This document shows positions 23,544 through 36,730 of a stretch of DNA of 64,000 bases, piece by piece. The stretch spans positions 1,958,930 through 2,022,929 of the forward strand of contig NC_030389.2 of the NCBI RefSeq assembly GCF_001625215.2, written 5' to 3'. The notes beneath the pieces were generated by a model. The model was given only the letters and a program-made list of their open reading frames with translations. It did no database searches and was not told the origin of the DNA. A program made the position numbers and the translations under genes. Source of the stretch: Daucus carota subsp. sativus (taxonomy: Eukaryota; Streptophyta; Magnoliopsida; Apiales; Apiaceae). How positions within the stretch are numbered: position 1 is the first letter of the stretch; each line of letters opens with the position of its first letter.

Positions 23544-26281
23544 TCACTCTGAATCAGAGGAGTCTGGATTTGTTCCTTGTCTCACACTTCTGGTTTTAGC
23601 ACTGGACTTGGATGGCCTTAAAGATGATTCACCCTCGAGAATGATAACTTGAACTTTGGCCAGCCTATCCTCAAGTTCCTCTGTGCCAAAGTCATCTGTC
23701 CCACCAAGTTCATCAAATCCTACCTAAATTTTGTGAAAGAGTAGTTTAGCACATTACCAAAATTGCGAAATTGAAATTAGGATAGGATTACTACAACACA
23801 GGCTATACCACATAATCTTCCACTTTGGCCTTTTTGACAAGGGCCAGGGTAGGAAGTACAACAATCTTCAGTTTCTCGGTCAAAAATGGACTTTTTTCTG
23901 CATTGAGTTTCACAAAGCGTGTCTCTATGTGCTGCTTTGCCAATATACTCAAATGTTTATCCATCACCTGCAATTTGATAAGAGTTATCAACCCCACTTA
24001 AATTACCACCCACTCTAAACATCATTTATTTTCTGTGTACGAATGAATCTCCTTTATGGTTCATTATTATCATTTTACAAGTACATTGAGCGTGTTTTCC
24101 TGGGGTTTAAGCCATATTTGACTTTAAACTCTAAAATGTCTGTTTGTGTAACAAGTCAGAAGTCGGCTTAAAGTTAGAAATAAGTCAAAACTGACTTAAA
24201 GCTATAATATAAAATTACCCAAACAAACAATTTAAGCTGAGTATTTGTCACATTAAGTCGATTAAGTCACTATAAGCCACAATCATTATTTTAAGCATAC
24301 CCAAACGAGCTCTATGTCTTGCACAAGTTTCCTCAAAATTCTGCTCCATCTTATATTCACACACATGGAACCCAATTTTACAATGTCAAAGCCCACTTTA
24401 TGGCAAGCCTTACTTCAGTGTCGGGGGATTTTAGAAACCAGCCAAAGCCTTTTGGCCATGGTTCAGTATATCTAGCCAAATGCAACCCCCCGGGCAATTG
24501 AAATAAATAATTCAGATTAAACACACAATTATAACTTATTATTTTGCAATTATATTTATAACTTAGAACATGATCTCTTTCAATGTTATATTAGTATTTT
24601 TCATTTGACCAAAAACTTCAATCCATTTTCTCTTCAAATTACTCTGCAAAACTTGTATGCATATATTCATATAAGCAATATTGGTGATCATGATTCTGCA
24701 ACGCTAGAACTGAAAATTAAACAAAACATGTTTAGTTTTCATAATCCTTCACCATATTGGTGATTCTGCAACTCCAGAACTGCAGAATCACAACTTAAAT
24801 TGCAGATTGATTAAACGCCACTTAATGATGAAAAAATAGAACAGAGAAGATAAAAGACGATACTGGTTACAAACAAATGAATGGTTGATAGGATGATACT
24901 CTAAGGAGAGTTTTAGATCAGTCCCATGATATGAAAAAATTGAGAGCTTTAAAATTTAGGGCCAATGTGAATGAAAAACTAAGAACTACGTTGTCCACAA
25001 TAATCAGCAATAAATAAAGACACACCCTTGTAGCTCCTTTACAAATGTTAAAAGAAAACGTGAATTGCATTGTGAGTACAATATGTCAAAGGGCAACAAG
25101 TAGCTAAAAGGTTAGCAGGTTGAAATTAGTTCTCAGATGCGCCTTTGCCTAAGTTATATATGCTTACTTCAAATGTGTAAAGAGAAAACACAAGTCCATT
25201 TCTTCCCTGGTATATTATGATAATAAGCTTCAAAACGTAGACTACATATTTGTCACAACAAGGCAGCCACTAATTAATTGACTAGCACTTAGACTCCTAC
25301 ACAAGCACTAAAATTCAAAGCCACAAAATACTGAAATGGAGAGAAAAAAATGCACCATAAAAATGCAGTCTTTAGTCAATTTACTAGATATAATGTATCA
25401 TTGCGTAGATTGTTACCTGCTCCAACAGTAAGATCACTTATTTCTAATTAAAACCAAAACTTGATATATATCAAGAAAAACCGATACAATCACAATTAAG
25501 TAATTTCATTCTGCCACCACAAAATCATCACATGCTATTAGACTCTATGCACTACACACATTTCAAAAGACAACGGAATGTCAAATTTTATTACCTTGCA
25601 AGGCCAATTTTCGCGATAAAAATGGCAAACGACACGATCACTAGCTTTCACAACAGAAAAGAATTCCTTCTCGGCCTGAATCTCTGTATACTCACCATGA
25701 CCTAACGCAACCCACTGTCGCCTCTTTTCCGCCATCTTCTTCATCTGTTGTAACCTCCTCTCCCTGAGAACCTCAATATCCTCCAAATCAAGCCGATCGA
25801 GAGCTGAGATCTCATCGTCTATCTTATCTTCCACCGCTTTCACTACTGTTAACACTTGCTTCTCCAAGATCTGTCAAATTCCCCAATTATCACCACCACA
25901 TGAGAGAGAGAGAGAGAGAGAGAGAGACTTCTATGTATTAAAATCAATAACAAATAAGCAAACTCTAAAGAAACAGAGAGATGGAGAGAGAGAGGAAACA
26001 GAAAGATGGAGAGAGAGAGAGAGAGAGTGAGTGTTGTATGTTTCAGATCAACAACACGCACAGAGAGAGAGAGAGGGAGAGAGAGAGAGAGAGAGAGTTC
26101 TAATCAGATCAACTCACAAAAAAATAAACATTTCCATTTCCCCAATAATCATCATCAACACACGTACAAATAAGCAATCTATACATACAATTACACACGA
26201 ACATATACAATTTAATGAGTGTAGTAGACACAGAGATGGAGAGATCGATTTAAGTACCTCTTGAACTTTAGGATTGTCCAT
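23544..26281 (-). CDS. TXNDC9: Thioredoxin domain-containing protein 9 homologue (phosducin-like)
   Basis: Four coding exons: 26281-26258, 25870-25595, 23967-23809 and 23723-23544, phase 0 throughout, giving 212 residues, the family's usual length. It starts MDNPKVQE and continues ILEKQVLTVVKAVEDK, a predicted helical N-terminus. The thioredoxin-like fold follows (HFYRENWPCKVMDKHLSILA, FVKLNAEKSPFLTEKL, VVLPTLALVKK). The tail reads VGFDELGGTDDFGTEELEER-like and ends NPDSSDSE. Where true thioredoxins have CxxC there is WPCK, one cysteine only, so no disulphide oxidoreductase activity is expected. This is normal for the family, which modulates CCT chaperonin folding of tubulin/actin. Intron 2 (~1.6 kb) holds a MITE; intron 1 holds GA microsatellites. 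Confidence 0.93.
24086..24312. mobile_element. Probable hAT-like MITE in a TXNDC9 intron
   Basis: Ends are imperfect inverted repeats: GAGCGTGTTTTCCTGGGGTT on the left, and the inverse of AGCATACCCAAACGAGCTC on the right. AAGTCA/TGACTT phrases recur inside. The superfamily is a guess. Confidence 0.4.
25901..26098. repeat. Cluster of GA microsatellites
   Basis: Several (GA)n tracts with short spacers in the first intron of the TXNDC9 homologue. One spacer (ACTTCTATGTATTAAAATCA) matches the units at 16.4-16.6 kb. Confidence 0.8.
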
Positions 26282-27223
26282 GTTTTAATCGAAGAAATTT
26301 CAAATCTCTCTCCGGAAATATGAAATTTAAAAGAGCGAGATGGAGGCCGGAGGGAGATTCATCATGATACGCTGCTATAATCTGAATTACCCCTTATATG
26401 GAACGGCGTCGTCTTCTTTTGCCTTACAAAAGAATATATCGTAAAATTTGTCCAACTCGTAATAGATTGAATTTCAAAAGTAATGTCTATATTAATTGAT
26501 TATATTTTAAAAATAAAATATAATTATTATTTCAAGTGATTATAATTTAGAATATGTTGTTTTAATATGAAAATATATATTTTGAAAATACGTAGAATAT
26601 AATCATTATGTCAAGTGGTTATAAATTATAATATATTATTTTAATATGATAATAGATAATGCGGAATCTTGCTAAAGGTCTCGGTTGTTTATAATTATAG
26701 ATAAGAAAAATGCTTATTAAAATTAATTTTTTATGTAATCTCTATTTGTTTAAAATATAAAAGATTTTATAAGTTTGGAGATACTCTTGCTAAAGAACGT
26801 CTCAAGTCTCAAGCAAATCGGACACCGAAGACCTCTAATCTCAGATTTGTGTGCACTGATAAGTGTCCGAAGACCTCTAATCTCGGTTTTGTGTTGACTA
26901 ATTAGTGTATTAACAAGATGGCCTTTTGACTCTGATATGTAGATTCAGTTAGTAGAATCAATAAAGATTAATTTGAAGAGATAAATTCAACTAGGCTTAA
27001 AGAAGCTTTAAATTAACTGGTCATCAATAAAATTGTCCATGCAACAAGATAAAATCAAACTTTATTCATCCATGGTGGTGGTAGCAACTACAGAGCAGTA
27101 CAGTACACCTTATTACAAGGATCCTCAGAACATAACAATATATATTTCACACCAGTAACCAGACACTCTCCAGAGAAACCGTGAGTCTCGACAGACTGCA
27201 GAAGATGCAGAGATGGAGGCTAT
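26282..27223. other. Spacer between TXNDC9 homologue and GASA gene
   Basis: Contains the TXNDC9 leader/promoter and the GASA 3' UTR. At ~26820-26905 a ~45 bp phrase (CCGAAGACCTCTAATCTC followed by A/G-GATTTTGTGT-like text) occurs twice in near tandem. No gene was found. Confidence 0.45.
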
Positions 27224-27971
27224 TCAAGGACACTTGGGCTTGCCTTTGGAGCTCACCATGTCTCTGTAACAAGGGCACTCGTGCTTGTTCCCATACGTCC
27301 CAGAAGGCACACACTTGCACTTTGCACAACATATTCCGCAGTACTTCAAGCACCTGCCTGATATTCCTGCCTTCGAGCACCTTTTGCTGCATTTCCCTCC
27401 ACAATTCACTGTCAACAATGTTTTCAGCCACATTCATAACACGGAAGTAGACAAAAACATACATTTTCTACGAGAGTCTATGAGGCGCGTAGGGTATGTT
27501 TGAGAGTAATGTTAAAAATTGTTGTGCTGTCAGAAAAAATGTTGTTGATGAGGTTTGATAGGGAAATTTATGACTGCAAAAGCTGAAAAACAGATTTTTG
27601 TAAAAGCATGGAGAACCTTCTTTTCCAAAAAACAGCTTTTCAGTTAAAAACTGTTATTCAGAAAAACAGCTTTTAAATTTTCCAAACAGTCTTTTACCTG
27701 CTTTCAGCAAAAAACTACTGTTACTATCTGCAACAACAATGTCAAACAGTTCTTTTCCGTCTGGCAGAAGGTTCTGATTACCTTCCACCAGTAAGAAAAA
27801 TAGCTTGAAGGGGTCTGCTAGCTATCGGTTAACACTAGTTCAAGTCAATTACAGAGTACATTACTAATAATAAGTGTAGGTCTTACATGAGTCCTCAGCC
27901 AGGGCTGGTTCAGTGAAACAAGCCGCGAGGAGAAGAGCAAAAACTACTAGAGTTCCCAGAAAGATCTTCAT
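27224..27971 (-). CDS. GASA/snakin cysteine-rich peptide
   Basis: Two exons, 27971-27887 and 27408-27224, encode an 89-residue secreted precursor. Residues 1-25 form a signal peptide ([19 protein letters not shown], then TEPALA). The mature part starts near EDSLNCGGKC and carries the full 12-cysteine GASA domain ([30 protein letters not shown], then [12 protein letters not shown] and KGKPKCP at the end). The intron splits a codon just before the domain, as usual in the family. GASA peptides are gibberellin-responsive, apoplastic, and act in growth, redox or antimicrobial defence; which applies here cannot be read. The family is certain, the subtype is not. Confidence 0.95.
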
Positions 27972-29162
27972 CGTTTTAGCTCGTTTGTTGGCAAATGCTA
28001 AGATGCTGAATGCCAGTTTTTATTGCTCTCTGATATACCCTGCAAAATGAGAGTTCTACAGCCAAGAAAGCAATAAGGTACTAATTTATAGATGTCAATT
28101 TAGAGCGATCGAGAAGGGTTACTGGCCTAGTGTGCAAGTGTCGGACTTGATGATATATAATTATTTGTTTTTTGCAAGTTTCCTCATTTTTCAAGTGTCA
28201 AACACGGGTACAACAAAATATCAAGAGTCGAGACATAATTGTAGTAGGTGAGTGTCGGAGGGTGGGGAGGGAGACTAATGACACGTACATAGTACAGAAA
28301 CAACATAGAACACATGTGAAAGGCTTATAAGCTGTCTGTGACCCAAGATTGTTACAATTCACATGGCTTCTACAGTTCTTATAATCAATCTGCAGTGAGG
28401 GACTTGTACATCGGAAAGTTGATTGTTCTGAATTGGTAAACTACTGGTCCCAGGTTAACCTCGATATCTTCTGAACCTTTTATTTTCATATATTACTGAG
28501 AAATGCACCGTTAGCTGCGAAAAATTTCTTCTGAAATGGCGAAGTTCAGGAGATCGACAATCAACTTTTCCGACTAATGATATGCAGCAAAAATACGACA
28601 TCTTTCATCTTAGATTCTGTCAGGGTTCATAAACAACCCAAGAAATCGGTTAAAATAATCATCGATCCTTCTCATTATCTATATATATACAGAAAGTTGT
28701 TCTTTGACAAGCGATTGTTTGCAACCATCTTGAAAAGATAAAAATCGTAGAATGCGTGATTAAGAGGTTGACTTAGCCCCTTAACTGAATGAAAAAATAT
28801 AGCTTTAAACGCCGGACAAGTCCCGTCAAGCGATTAAAAAGCGCTCTTTCAGATCAAACGATCAAAAAATAATTGGCCAATTAATGGTCTCCGAGCAGTA
28901 ACGACTAGAGACCATCACCCTAAAAATCCACTGGTGAGTAAAATTAAACAATATAATTACACAAGAGAACAACAAAATTATACAAAACATATAATTTTCT
29001 TTTTAAATAAGTCACGATTTTATTAATAACCACCTTCCTCCAACAAGAAGAAGGGGAGAAACAGTACATAAGAGAATAGCAAAACATTGTAAATTTGTAA
29101 TAGCTTCGGTTGCAAATCATAGGTGGCCCAACAGGGCCCAAAACATATTCATGATCACAACC
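27972..29162. other. GASA gene upstream region and spacer
   Basis: A TATATC-type TATA candidate lies near 28034 (minus strand), ~60 bases before the ATG at 27971. The rest to ~28.95 kb shows no gene. From ~29.0 to 29.16 kb is the presumed 3' UTR of the small ORF, with AATAAA on the minus strand near 29020. Confidence 0.4.
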
Positions 29163-29408
29163 CTACTGGCCCAAATGATCAATTTTGGGGCTTGGCTTAC
29201 TTTGTGTTTGATTATTTGATTGCCCAGTGAGCATCTGGACCGAGCTGTTTTCACTTTTAGCATCTGAACCACTGGGACGTGAAATCGAATTGGCTTTGTG
29301 TTGGCGACGATGAAGATGAAGATAAACGGCAGCCATTCTCATTCTTGCTTCATGTTCTTCTTCTTCCGCTTGCATAATGTCTAGAATAATTTTTGTGGTG
29401 ATGTCCAT
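29163..29408 (-). CDS. Orphan small protein, 81 residues
   Basis: Intronless ORF with a true ATG. It begins MDITTKIILDIMQAEEEEHE, then an arginine/methionine-rich helix (ARMRMAAVYLHLHRRQHK), then a polar serine/glutamine tail without obvious structure. A plausible leader lies upstream, and an AATAAA about 140 bases beyond the stop suggests a real transcript. I do not recognise it. The acidic start followed by a basic helix reminds me weakly of N-termini of PIF/Harbinger-type proteins, so it could be a transposon-derived fragment. It may also be a chance ORF. Confidence 0.4.
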   Translation of the reverse strand: MDITTKIILDIMQAEEEEHEARMRMAAVYLHLHRRQHKANSISRPSGSDAKSENSSVQMLTGQSNNQTQSKPSPKIDHLGQ

Positions 29409-30313
29409 TACAATTGAGTTTTCAGAAAGGGAGAATGACTTTGAGTTTGTTTAATTAGGGTTTGTATTTTCCTTAATAATATAATATAATATAGATTATT
29501 TTTTTATAATTTTAAATTAGAAATAATTAGTATAATATATTCATTTCAAAATATAGCCAATCATTATGGATAACCTCATTGCAGTACAAAGTTTTATCCT
29601 TGAGCAAATTTAAAATTAGGGAAAATTTTGATGATACCTTTTAGAAATTGGTTTTTCTCAATGGTACCATCGCATTTTTGACTTCTACCGTACTTTTAAT
29701 TTATTCTCTATGGTACTCGTGTACTTTTAATTTACTCTCTATGGTACCCTCGTGTACTTTTAATTTACTCTCTATTGATTTCAAACCGTAAAACAAATTG
29801 TATATGTGAAATCCTTGCGAAAAGTTACATAAAATAGACCCTTAAATCATGTAAAACAGAGTCAAAATGAGTGAGATATATTCAAACTTTGTCAATTTTA
29901 TGAGTGTACCTTCAAGAATTTCTCTTAAAATTATTTTCAAATTATAGGAACACAAGACATTACTAAGTTTAGCAAATTTTACATGATGCTTTACAGGACC
30001 AATTTAGCCGATCATTATAATCAAAACTGCTGGAGATACTCTTATCATCAATAAAATTAACTATCTTGATCATTAATAATTTTTCAAAATTTCAATTTTT
30101 ATTTTCTTATGCTAAAATCTAGGTTCTTATCACAAACTATTTATGAATTTATGACCCTTTTGTAACGACTTAAACTCTTTTTTTAATGAGGAATTAATTC
30201 AATGATAAAAAGTATACGAATTTCTGAAAAAAAATCAAGTTAATAAATATAAAATCGAATATATTATTATTAATCTAGTTTTTATAGTATCTTATCCGCA
30301 AATATCGCACAAA
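29409..30313. other. Intergenic AT-rich sequence
   Basis: At 29.66-29.78 kb the phrase GTACTTTTAATTTACTCTCT recurs three times in short tandem. No gene was recognised. Confidence 0.5.
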
Positions 30314-31698
30314 TCAATATACTTATATAAAGGAGAAGCGAGGGGCGTGTAGGTGGCGCCTCTCATATCGCTTCGTTCTATTTTTCTAATTTTCTGAAAT
30401 TTTTGGATGAAAAATATCAAAAATTAGAGCTACCTTTTTTAGTTTCAGGTATATTAGAAGTAAGTTTCAGAATCTGATTTTGTTTTAGATTATTTATGGA
30501 ATATATTGGCTTGAAAGTTTTAATCTGATTTTGTTATTAGAACTACCTTTTTTAGTTTCGGGTATATTAGAAGCAAGTTTCAGAATCTGATTTTGTTTCA
30601 GATTATTTATGGAATATAGTAGCTTGAAAGTTTTAATCTGATTTTGTCTCAGATTATTTAATTATGGGAAAGACAGATTATTTATGGAATATAGTAGCTT
30701 GAAAATTTTAATCTGATTTTGTTCAGATTATTTAATTATGGGAAAGAGTAGCAAACAAGTCTCTATGCATCTATAAATACCCGTATAGATCGTAGGGTTT
30801 TGGATCATCTAAACACAACCTCCTCTCTCAATACCACAAACCTACCTGATAGTTCTCTTACTCGATTTTCGATTTTTAAAGGAGAAGCGAGGGGCGTGTA
30901 GGTGACGCCTCTCACATCGCTCCGTTCTATTTTTCTGAAATTTTTGGATGAAAAATATCAAAACTTAGAAATACCATTCTCTTGCTCGATTTCTAACTCG
31001 GAGGTGTCGTTCTTCTGCAAAGATAAGTGAAGATTGTTTATACAGTAAAGGTTATTGCAAGCAAATGTCGTTATAAACCGTTATATTGGAGTCGACAAAT
31101 CCAAACATGGGAAAAGAATACAGTCTTGACATGATATTGATTGTTGATGTCAATAAATTAACTATTAGTGATGTATGTTTGTTGGTTATTCTTTTATAAT
31201 ATTTGTTTTGTTCCTCGGACATGTTTGTTGTTGTTAATTTATATATTATTTACTTTGTATACATGAAAAAAATTATTCATGCATTATCTGTTTGCTCCGT
31301 TCAAGCAACTTTTAAGAGGGTAGTTATATTTAAGTTAGATGTTTTTGTGCACAATCAATCCAAAAAAATTGGAGGAAGGTGACAATATAAGAACATGATT
31401 ACTTTAAAAAAACAAATAAAATTAAGATTCGTCATACTTTAAATTGTTAACTACGTGTATAAATTTATTTTCATTTTTTCACCATAAATTATAGTCTCAT
31501 TTTGCAATTTTATATATTAGTATTGGTATTACATCAAGATTTTTATGATATAAATTTATTTTATCCTACAAATATTAACTTTGAAACATTAATATACTTT
31601 TTATAAACAGTCATAAAATTATTTTATTCTTCAAATATTAATATTGAATCATTAATATAATTTATATGGACCGCCGCAACGCGCGGCTTTTCAACTAG
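30314..31698 (+). mobile_element. Non-autonomous Helitron with duplicated 5' end
   Basis: Starts after A with TCAATATACTTATATAAAGG and ends with a GC hairpin (GCCGC AACG CGCGGC), a short spacer and CTAG|T. A ~90 bp copy of its 5' part (AAAGGAGAAGCGAGGGGCGT onward) recurs at ~30878. Between them, ~115 bp and ~75 bp units (GTTTCAGAATCTGATTTTGT, TTATTTATGGAATATAGTAG) are tandemly repeated. There is no Rep/helicase coding. Confidence 0.75.
30420..30770. repeat. Tandem repeats inside the Helitron
   Basis: Two ~115 bp units containing GAAGCAAGTTTCAGAATCTG-like text, then two ~75 bp units ending TTTAATTATGGGAAAGA. Confidence 0.7.
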
Positions 31699-31699
31699 T

Positions 31700-32372
31700 T
31701 ATAACAAAACCAGCCAAGCTGAAAGTGACAGTCCATGCTTCACATCAAATGTTCTTTGACATCGAAAGCCACTTAAATAATTAAGTGAATTCCATCCATT
31801 CATACAAAGAAGTGATGTTGCTATTACATAAAATATCTCCTCACACTATTCTTTCTAGTCCTACCTTACTATATATGTGCAATATTCTCCGACATCTCAC
31901 AAACTAAATTACCATTCTCAAGCTAATAATAAATTATTAGGTTCTTTAAGCTTTGATGTTTGTTGACATGTAATTTCATGACAATGCTCAACATACACAA
32001 AACACAGGCATATAATGGACGGTTTGGTCGAGCTTATCTTTCAAATTATAAATCAGAATTAGTAAATAATTTAAGTCATGTTTTGACTTATAAATTGGAA
32101 GGTGAGGAATTAAAAATCTTCAATATTTTTAGTGTATTATTTTTATTTTTGAAATTTGAGTTTATCAAAATACATAAGACCACTAAAAAAATTATAAATA
32201 AAATATTATTATATTAATAATTTTTCTATCCAATAAACTGTAAATACCAAAAATTATTATCTCACGTATAATTCAAATCTAGTTTATAAGTAATAATTAC
32301 TACTTCTTTTGAGATAATTCAAATGGCTTTAATAACTTATCATAGAGTTATTAATTTATCGTCCTACAATTC
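31700..32372. other. Intergenic, nothing recognised
   Basis: AT-rich. A short ORF near 31960-32217 has no recognisable features and is probably chance. Confidence 0.5.
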
Positions 32373-32490
32373 TGATTTTTTTTTTTTTTTTTGACAAATG
32401 CAAGAAGATTTCATTAACTTGAATATAATACAGTCGGGACAAACCCCCAACTGTCGATACAACCAGGTGGTAAAACAAAAAGCATGCTAA
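32373..32490 (-). mobile_element. 5'-truncated LINE 3' end
   Basis: On the minus strand a 3' UTR-like sequence (GGGGGTTTGTCCCGACTGTA, TTAATGAAATCTTCTTGC) ends in a ~20 base poly-A, the layout of a dead-on-arrival plant L1 insertion. Confidence 0.55.
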
Positions 32491-33095
32491 AAACAATTAG
32501 ATGATTTGTTTCCTGATCGTTTAACAGATAGAATTCAATAATTCTTGATGATTTTAATTACTATTATATCCATTTTATTTAAAACATGTGTGTAGAGTTA
32601 TTCGTCACCAACATCTTGGTCTAGATTATTTCTCATATCGACTTTATTTAAATAAGTGTTTATAAAATATGAACAGTATTTAATCATGTATAGAGATGAT
32701 TATTTGTAATTACTTGTCAGAAATCATCGGTTTGTTCTTTCGATACAGGAAAATAGTTGGATCATACTATATGTAATGGTTTTAGAGTTGCATCAATGAT
32801 AAATGAAATGTCTTTTTCATTTAATGTTCTTGTTTCCTCGATTCTAACTGTTGGTTGAAAAATCAGCCTCTAAAAACTACTGTAACGAATTTGGTGAATA
32901 GCCATTGAGTATTCAATTCTAACGACCCAGTTGGTGATGATAAGTTTCCATGTAAAGTAGATGCTGGCTTCCATTTTATAAGGCCCCATTCTATGTACGG
33001 GCTCAGTGTCTTCTTTTTCACTCCGTATTTCAAAGTGAAAGCTGTAAAGAAAGCTTCAAGATATAGGACCCCTGTGGCCCTGTGCGACAGATTTA
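32491..33095. other. Intergenic, nothing recognised
   Basis: No ORF or repeat that I can support. Confidence 0.5.
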
Positions 33096-33438
33096 GGGTC
33101 TGTTTGGAAATTAGCTGTTAGTGGTTAGCGGATCGAATTATATGTCTTGAGTAGTTGATTGAATTAGATATTTTGATTAGCGGATTGAATTAGCTGTTTC
33201 TCGTAAAAGTATTCGGTAAATAGTTGATTGATTAGCTTTTTCTGAAACAAATTAACCAAAACCGCTAATCCAAAAAGCTACTCAAAGTAGCTTTTTCAAA
33301 ATTAGCTTTTTGGATCCAAACTTCTATTTCAATCCTATAACTACCAAACACTAATATTAGCTTATTTTATTGGTCAAACCTCTAAAACACCTCAAACCTC
33401 TAATTTTACCACAAACCTCTAACTTCCGAACATTACCT
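33096..33438. mobile_element. hAT-like MITE
   Basis: Left end GGGTCTGTTTGGAAATTAGC and right end inverted (CTAACTTCCGAACATTACC). The interior repeats AGCTTTTT/AAAAAGCT palindromic phrases. It has no coding capacity. Confidence 0.5.
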
Positions 33439-33850
33439 TAATTATTCTATATAGTACTACACCGGTAGTACTGCACTCATCTATCTTTAATTACTCAGTT
33501 TTAATCAGTTAAAGTACCACAATATTTTGAAGAAATTAACTTCCTCAAACTCTTGGACTCGACTGATGCGCAGTGGTTAATACGTTCTAATCATTTATTT
33601 ACGGTTTTTGTTATGTCGGAAGTCGATGACTATTCATAGTTATTACATCGACATCGAAGAAGAGCTCGATCCAATGCTTTATTTCCGTATCATTTAATCT
33701 TTTACATTTTAAAAGTCAAAATTTATCAAAAATAATTAATGGGTTCTATCACTTCTCTTTTCACATCATTTTTTTTCCACCATCTTTTTTTTATATGTTA
33801 GAAATTAATGGATCTCACCATTTTTCTTTTATCTTTTACACTATTATATA
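33439..33850. other. Intergenic, nothing recognised
   Basis: Near 33570 the phrase GATGCGCAGTGGTTAATACG resembles a tRNA-type A box, but no matching B box was found. Confidence 0.4.
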
Positions 33851-34101
33851 CTCCCTCCGTCCCCCTGAGTAGTATACATTGAGGGACGGGGACGCGGCAC
33901 GGACTTTAATGCTCCTGTAAAGTGTAGTTGTGTAATTTATTTTTAAAATTTTCTTTTTCTGAATTAAAGTTTGGATGTTATATTTTTATTCAGAAAAAGA
34001 AAATCTCAAAAATAAGTCACGGAACTATATTTTATAAGAGCATTGAAATGCGTGTCGAACAATTGAAAAGAAACGTATACAATTAAATGGGACAGAGGGA
34101 G
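33851..34101. mobile_element. Stowaway-like MITE
   Basis: CTCCCTCCGTCCCCC at the left and GGGACAGAGGGAG at the right, with TA on both flanks; 251 bp. Confidence 0.9.
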
Positions 34102-36730
34102 TATATATTTTTTAACGTCCAAATCGTAGATAAACAAATAGCTGGGACGGAGGAAATAACATGTAAGTATTAACCACGGTCATGTCTTCACGAAAAATCA
34201 GGATTTCAAAATAATCGGGACCGAATCTTTTGAAATTAGTCTGAAGTAACCTACTCGATTCGGCCCCTAATTGTACATGTACGTAGATCTCCAATGCGGA
34301 GCTGTATAAAGGGTGCTAGGTTTTGGTGATGCATGCACGTGCGATGCCGCGTAAACTAGAAGGTTGTTGACATGGTGATCCAAGATGCCATCATGCTTCC
34401 TTTTTGACAAAATGAGTCAGGCCCCAATCGCTTTGTATAACCAGCTAGCAACACACACTCAGTGAAGTAAAAATAGTGAACAACATTAGAAACGATAAAA
34501 ACACAGCTCAGTTCGACCAAATTTCCGCTATGACAAACTTCTCCAGATATTTATAATAATCCGTCGTTTAATTAAACACATCTTACATCGAATGTAAAAT
34601 CACTTAAAGCATCTCTGATTCAATAAAATTCATAACAAAAAAAAAATTGTAGATGTCAAGTTACAAATAAAATATATATAATATTTATGAGAAAATGTGT
34701 ACCCGACAGTCGACATACGATTTGTTTTAGTCAAAAATTAAAGTAAACATGAAATGACCGACTATACTTGATCAAGCTATGTATCAATAGTAAAATGCCT
34801 GCTAATTCATTATCATATTAAAATAATATATCCTGTTATAACAATTGAAATTGTAATTACATGTTATTTTAAGTATAATCAATTAACAATATGTTACAAG
34901 TTAGACAAATTTTATAACCACTTACACGTCCAGTTTAAGCCAATACTTTCGTCCTATTTCATTTATAAGAAAGACCAAAATAAAAATTATCATTTACATC
35001 CCTTAAAATTCTAATATACATCTGCTAAAAGACGCAATATAAATATATTCTCAACAAACACGTATATTGGATTCGACTTTTATATTTTCTCTTTTACATA
35101 TTAAATTTAATTATAATTAGATGATTCAAAATTGCTAATATATCTATATGATTCAGAACTCGGAGTCTGTACATATATCTAATGTAAATTAATATTGTAC
35201 GATGGATCGAAAGAAAATTTCAGAATACAGTTCACTAATATTGTTGGAGGCAGATAAAGATACGAGCATGTGTCTTTAGCTACATAGAATAACAATTCTC
35301 AAACAGACATAATAACAACAAATACCAACAATTTCCTGATTTCGGGATAATAATATATATTATCTACAGACTACAGGTTGTTTGCGCAGGTTTTAACTTT
35401 TAAGTAATTTATAAATTAGTAGTCCACTTGTTTCGAACAGATCAAGAATATGCAAAAGGAAATGGCTCACGATATATACTATTATTAGCTTCAACTTTAG
35501 GGGACAGCCTTGCATGCATATTCAGAGTTTATTATAAGATATGATAAAACAATATCAGTGAAGTTTTATTGTATACAGTTCTGTACCATACTCCCCTTCG
35601 ATTATTTATATTGAATGTTTTAACTAGGTATTCATAACGGTAAAATCCTCGATAAATAAACGGTTTTTCTAGAGTGTGTCAATAAACACATGCTAAACGC
35701 GAAATTTTATAAGTTTGACTCATTTTTACTGGCTCTCATGTCTTAATAATGATAGACCCCCTGCATATGCAACAACCACATTAATTAAAATCTCCCAAAA
35801 TATATAAAATTTCGCGCTTAGAATGTGCCCATGAGTACAAACTAGACAAATTTATAAATAAAAACAGATTCGAGTGACGGTCGATGACGTTTTTTAATAT
35901 TAGTTGAAGTGCGTGAAACTGGCGTGGATGCTCCATATTATAGAAAGAAGTTTCTCTATATATAAAATGTTTATCAATATTGCGGCAAAAAAGAGTTTTA
36001 TCAATATTTAATTTTGAAATATAAATTAAAAGCTCAATTAATAGAAGGATATTCGGCTATAAATTTTTTAATGTAGTCATGCAAGATTGCAAGGTATTTC
36101 CCTCTTTCAAAATAATAATTGTACAAGTATGTTTTTTCACATATCAAATTAAGTGTGAAAAATCAAAATGATTGTTATCTTAGAATTAAAAAAAAAAAAA
36201 TCACAGCTCTTTTATTTACGTCAAGACCTGAAAATGATTATCATGTATCAAGATTTTTATTTAAATTTCTATGAGATATTCGGCCTACCCTTTGGTTAGA
36301 TGAATGATTTTCATATATCAAAGTAGTTCTTATTTTCGATATCATATTTCGGTATAAGGATCATGTTCCACTTAGAGCCATTAGCCTAAGAACTCTCAGA
36401 ACTTTCTAGGATTAACAAGAGTTCCACGGCAGAACTACACATGCAAAAATGTCGTATTTATGTATTATATTTTAAAATTATATTTGAACACACACAACGA
36501 TGCAAAAAATATATATTTAGATTTAGATGCAGGAAATTTATTTAAAATTTAGAATTCTGCAACAGAACCTCAGTGGTTCTATGATTCCATATTAAAAACT
36601 GATTTTCTTTTGAGCGCGATCTTTCCGTACAATGCGAAAGCTCTGTGATCAAAAAAATCTTGAAATATAAATAAAATTTTGATTAGAATTATATTCAACT
36701 ATAAAAAAATGAATGTAGACTTACAAGGTA
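34102..36730. other. Gene-poor AT-rich stretch
   Basis: 2.6 kb without a supportable gene or repeat on either strand. Confidence 0.5.

Noticed and set aside
25595..25640. Loss of the thioredoxin CxxC as a mutation in the TXNDC9 homologue
   Set aside because: WPCK in place of CGPC is normal for the TXNDC9 family.
33560..33610. tRNA gene or SINE
   Set aside because: Only an A-box-like GCGCAGTGGTTAA is present; no B box or cloverleaf.
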